A stretch of 6,598 bases of DNA from Clostridiales bacterium. Lineage in GTDB: Bacteria; Bacillota; Clostridia; Tissierellales; Sedimentibacteraceae. Position 1 is the stretch's first letter. Every line of letters begins with the position of its first letter. Of the stretch, positions 6,581 to 6,598 are shown piece after piece. The DNA is taken from contig DNNV01000153.1 in NCBI GenBank assembly GCA_003497505.1, positions 1 to 6,598 on the forward strand, written 5' to 3'. The position numbers and the translations under genes are program-made. The notes under the pieces were generated by a model, which saw only the letters and a list, made by a program, of their open reading frames with translations, was not told the origin of the DNA and searched no databases.

Positions 6581-6598
6581 AGATCGGAAGAGCGTCGT
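6581..6598 (+). other. Illumina TruSeq adapter remnant (not genomic)
   Basis: The final 18 bases, agatcggaagagcgtcgt, are identical to the start of the Illumina TruSeq adapter read at the 3' end of short inserts. Base 6581 could be the A-tail base or adapter. Conserved Ptb coding sequence runs up to the junction and is replaced by residues with no family match. These bases should be trimmed and not annotated. Confidence 0.96.

Noticed and set aside
1..6598. CRISPR arrays, tRNA or rRNA genes, insertion sequences and attachment sites
   Set aside because: None could be recognised on either strand. The only repeat seen is the short 7-bp tandem at 6339-6359.

Overview
The window looks like a contig end from a low-GC anaerobic Firmicute (class Clostridia or Tissierellia). 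The reasons are AT-rich sequence, strong AGGAGG-type ribosome binding sites, and a ferredoxin-linked 2-oxoacid oxidoreductase beside ptb-buk. I cannot name the genus. Every protein-coding gene I can support lies on the minus strand, so transcription runs from high to low coordinates.

Right to left, 6580 to 1946 is one tightly packed operon: the 3' end of ptb (phosphate butyryltransferase), buk (butyrate / branched-chain fatty-acid kinase), an unnamed P-loop NTPase, then the four subunits of a ferredoxin-dependent 2-oxoacid oxidoreductase in the order delta (2x[4Fe-4S]), alpha, beta (TPP), gamma. Gaps between genes are 23 nt or less, alpha and beta overlap by one base (TAATG), and beta and gamma are one base apart. 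A strong symmetrical terminator (1907-1928) closes the operon. The inferred pathway is 2-oxoacid (most likely branched-chain, from valine, leucine or isoleucine) to acyl-CoA plus reduced ferredoxin, then acyl-phosphate (Ptb), then free acid plus ATP (Buk). This is the oxidative, ATP-yielding arm of amino-acid fermentation.

From 1876 to 117 there is a separate transcription unit: an extended -10 promoter, a Na+/phosphate cotransporter-family protein with a C-terminal PhoU domain, and a second terminator. Beyond it, at the left edge, a near-consensus sigma-A promoter (TTGACA, 16 nt, TATAAT) fires leftward out of the window. It may begin a structured leader, possibly a T-box.

The last 18 bases (6581-6598) are not genomic. 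They match the start of the Illumina TruSeq adapter exactly, so the truncation of ptb is a sequencing or assembly artefact. The least-explained gene is the P-loop NTPase between buk and the oxidoreductase. I see no CRISPR array, RNA gene, insertion sequence or clearly new system.
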